DNA of 44,329 nucleotides from Blastocladiella britannica. Lineage: Eukaryota > Blastocladiomycota > Blastocladiomycetes > Blastocladiales > Blastocladiaceae. Both the position numbers and the translations under genes were made by a program. This document shows, piece by piece, positions 43,761 through 44,329 of this stretch (position 1 is its first letter; each line of letters starts with the position of its first letter). A model generated the notes under the pieces. The model saw only the letters and a program-made list of their open reading frames with translations. It did no database searches and was not told the origin of the DNA. The stretch covers positions 1 to 44,329 of the forward strand of contig MU624594.1 of the NCBI GenBank assembly GCA_025349905.2, written 5' to 3'.

Positions 43761-44181
43761 TCAAAACCCTCGCTCCGTCAGGTACTGGCGCACCAATGGT
43801 ACTTGGTTGCCCTTGAGCTCGATGGTGTTGCTGTTGCGGTTGTAGGAGACGGTCATGCGCGGGAATGCCTCTTGCATTTCGTAGGCCAATGCCTTGCCGT
43901 CGCCCTCAATGCGGCGGATGATGGTGCACACCTGCGTGCCCTTGAAGGTGTAGCGCGGGTAGACCGGCAGCTGCTGCGCGAGTTTGGTGCGGTGGACAAA
44001 GTATGGGACCTTCACTTGGACTGTTATTTTATATGTTGATCGCAATACGCGTCAATTCTATTGAATTTCGTGTGTGACATGAACTGTAAATTGTACCAAA
44101 CTGCTCGACGACGGCAGCAGGTGGTGCGGCAGAGGATGTTGTGGCGGTCGAGTACAGGCGCGCAGCAGCGTGACGGAGCAT
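43761..44181 (-). CDS. IMG2: Mitochondrial large-subunit ribosomal protein mL49 (Img2 family)
   Basis: Structural protein of the mitochondrial large ribosomal subunit. Exons are 44181-44097 and 44020-43761, with an intron at 44021-44096 (GTACAA...CAG), about 114 aa. The first exon encodes a basic, Ser/Ala-rich presequence (MLRHAAARLYSTATTSS) typical of mitochondrial import. The mature part has VPYFVHRTKLAQQLPVYPRY, then CTIIRRIEGD and the C-terminal NTIELKGNQVPLVRQYLTER, matching the Img2/mL49 family, which is short like this. It lies upstream of the PUF6-like gene on the same strand, 142 bp apart. Confidence 0.9.
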
Positions 44182-44329
44182 TGTTAAATTTGAGTTGTCA
44201 AAATCTCCAGTTTTTCGTATAAAAAGAAGACCTTCGACGTTTGAGTGGTGGCTGAACTCTAAGAGAAATCTGTCCAGAAATTCCCATGGACCAACATATT
44301 TTATTTTTCAAAACCAACACCCAACACCC
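44182..44329. other. Right edge, upstream of mL49
   Basis: 148 bp of non-coding sequence at the window edge, presumably the mL49 5' leader and promoter. A GTATAAAAAG element (about 44217-44226) lies on the plus strand and so does not face mL49. Nothing else is recognisable. Confidence 0.4.

Noticed and set aside
1..44329. tRNA, rRNA, CRISPR, transposon ends or viral genes
   Set aside because: I looked for tRNA T-loop-like sequences, terminal inverted repeats, reverse transcriptase or transposase motifs and regular spacer arrays on both strands, and saw none.

Overview
This is a compact, GC-rich eukaryotic nuclear segment, almost certainly from a fungus. The evidence is a fungal type I fatty acid synthase, a single-chain acetyl-CoA carboxylase, an ADP1-like ABC transporter, an IMG2/mL49 mitochondrial ribosomal protein, and GPI-type and secreted surface proteins. 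I reconstructed 34 short introns (49 to 152 nt). Combining a one-gene FAS with an ethylene-receptor-like hybrid histidine kinase points to an early-diverging (zoosporic-type) fungus. That placement is inference, not shown directly.

Layout, left to right. An FG-repeat nucleoporin of the Nsp1/Nup62 type (minus) is followed by an unrecognised two-exon gene (minus). Next is a small secreted protein (plus) carrying an apparent 1-nt frameshift. Then come gamma-glutamyltranspeptidase (minus, 6 exons) and acetyl-CoA carboxylase (minus, 4 exons), only 84 nt apart. A 1.2-kb divergent intergenic region separates ACC from fatty acid synthase (plus, 5 exons, about 3883 aa, beta and alpha parts fused). FAS converges on an ADP1-like ABCG transporter (minus, 5 exons). 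An RGG/Gln-rich protein (plus) and a signal-peptide, repeat-bearing, GPI-type surface protein (plus) follow. HMG-CoA synthase (minus, 4 exons including a 22-nt microexon) comes next, then a 10-exon ethylene-receptor-like hybrid histidine kinase (minus). The window ends with a PUF6-like RNA-binding protein (minus) and mitochondrial ribosomal protein mL49 (minus).

Functional themes. ACC makes malonyl-CoA and FAS consumes it, so consecutive steps of fatty-acid synthesis are encoded head to head with one shared upstream region. HMG-CoA synthase opens the mevalonate/sterol branch from the same acetyl-CoA pool. The most notable gene is the histidine kinase. Its N-terminal membrane domain keeps all the positions known to matter for copper/ethylene binding in plant ETR1, and it continues into GAF, HisKA, HATPase, a degenerate receiver and a canonical receiver.

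All exon joins are read by eye from reading-frame continuity, GT...AG ends and family motifs. None was tested against transcripts or databases.
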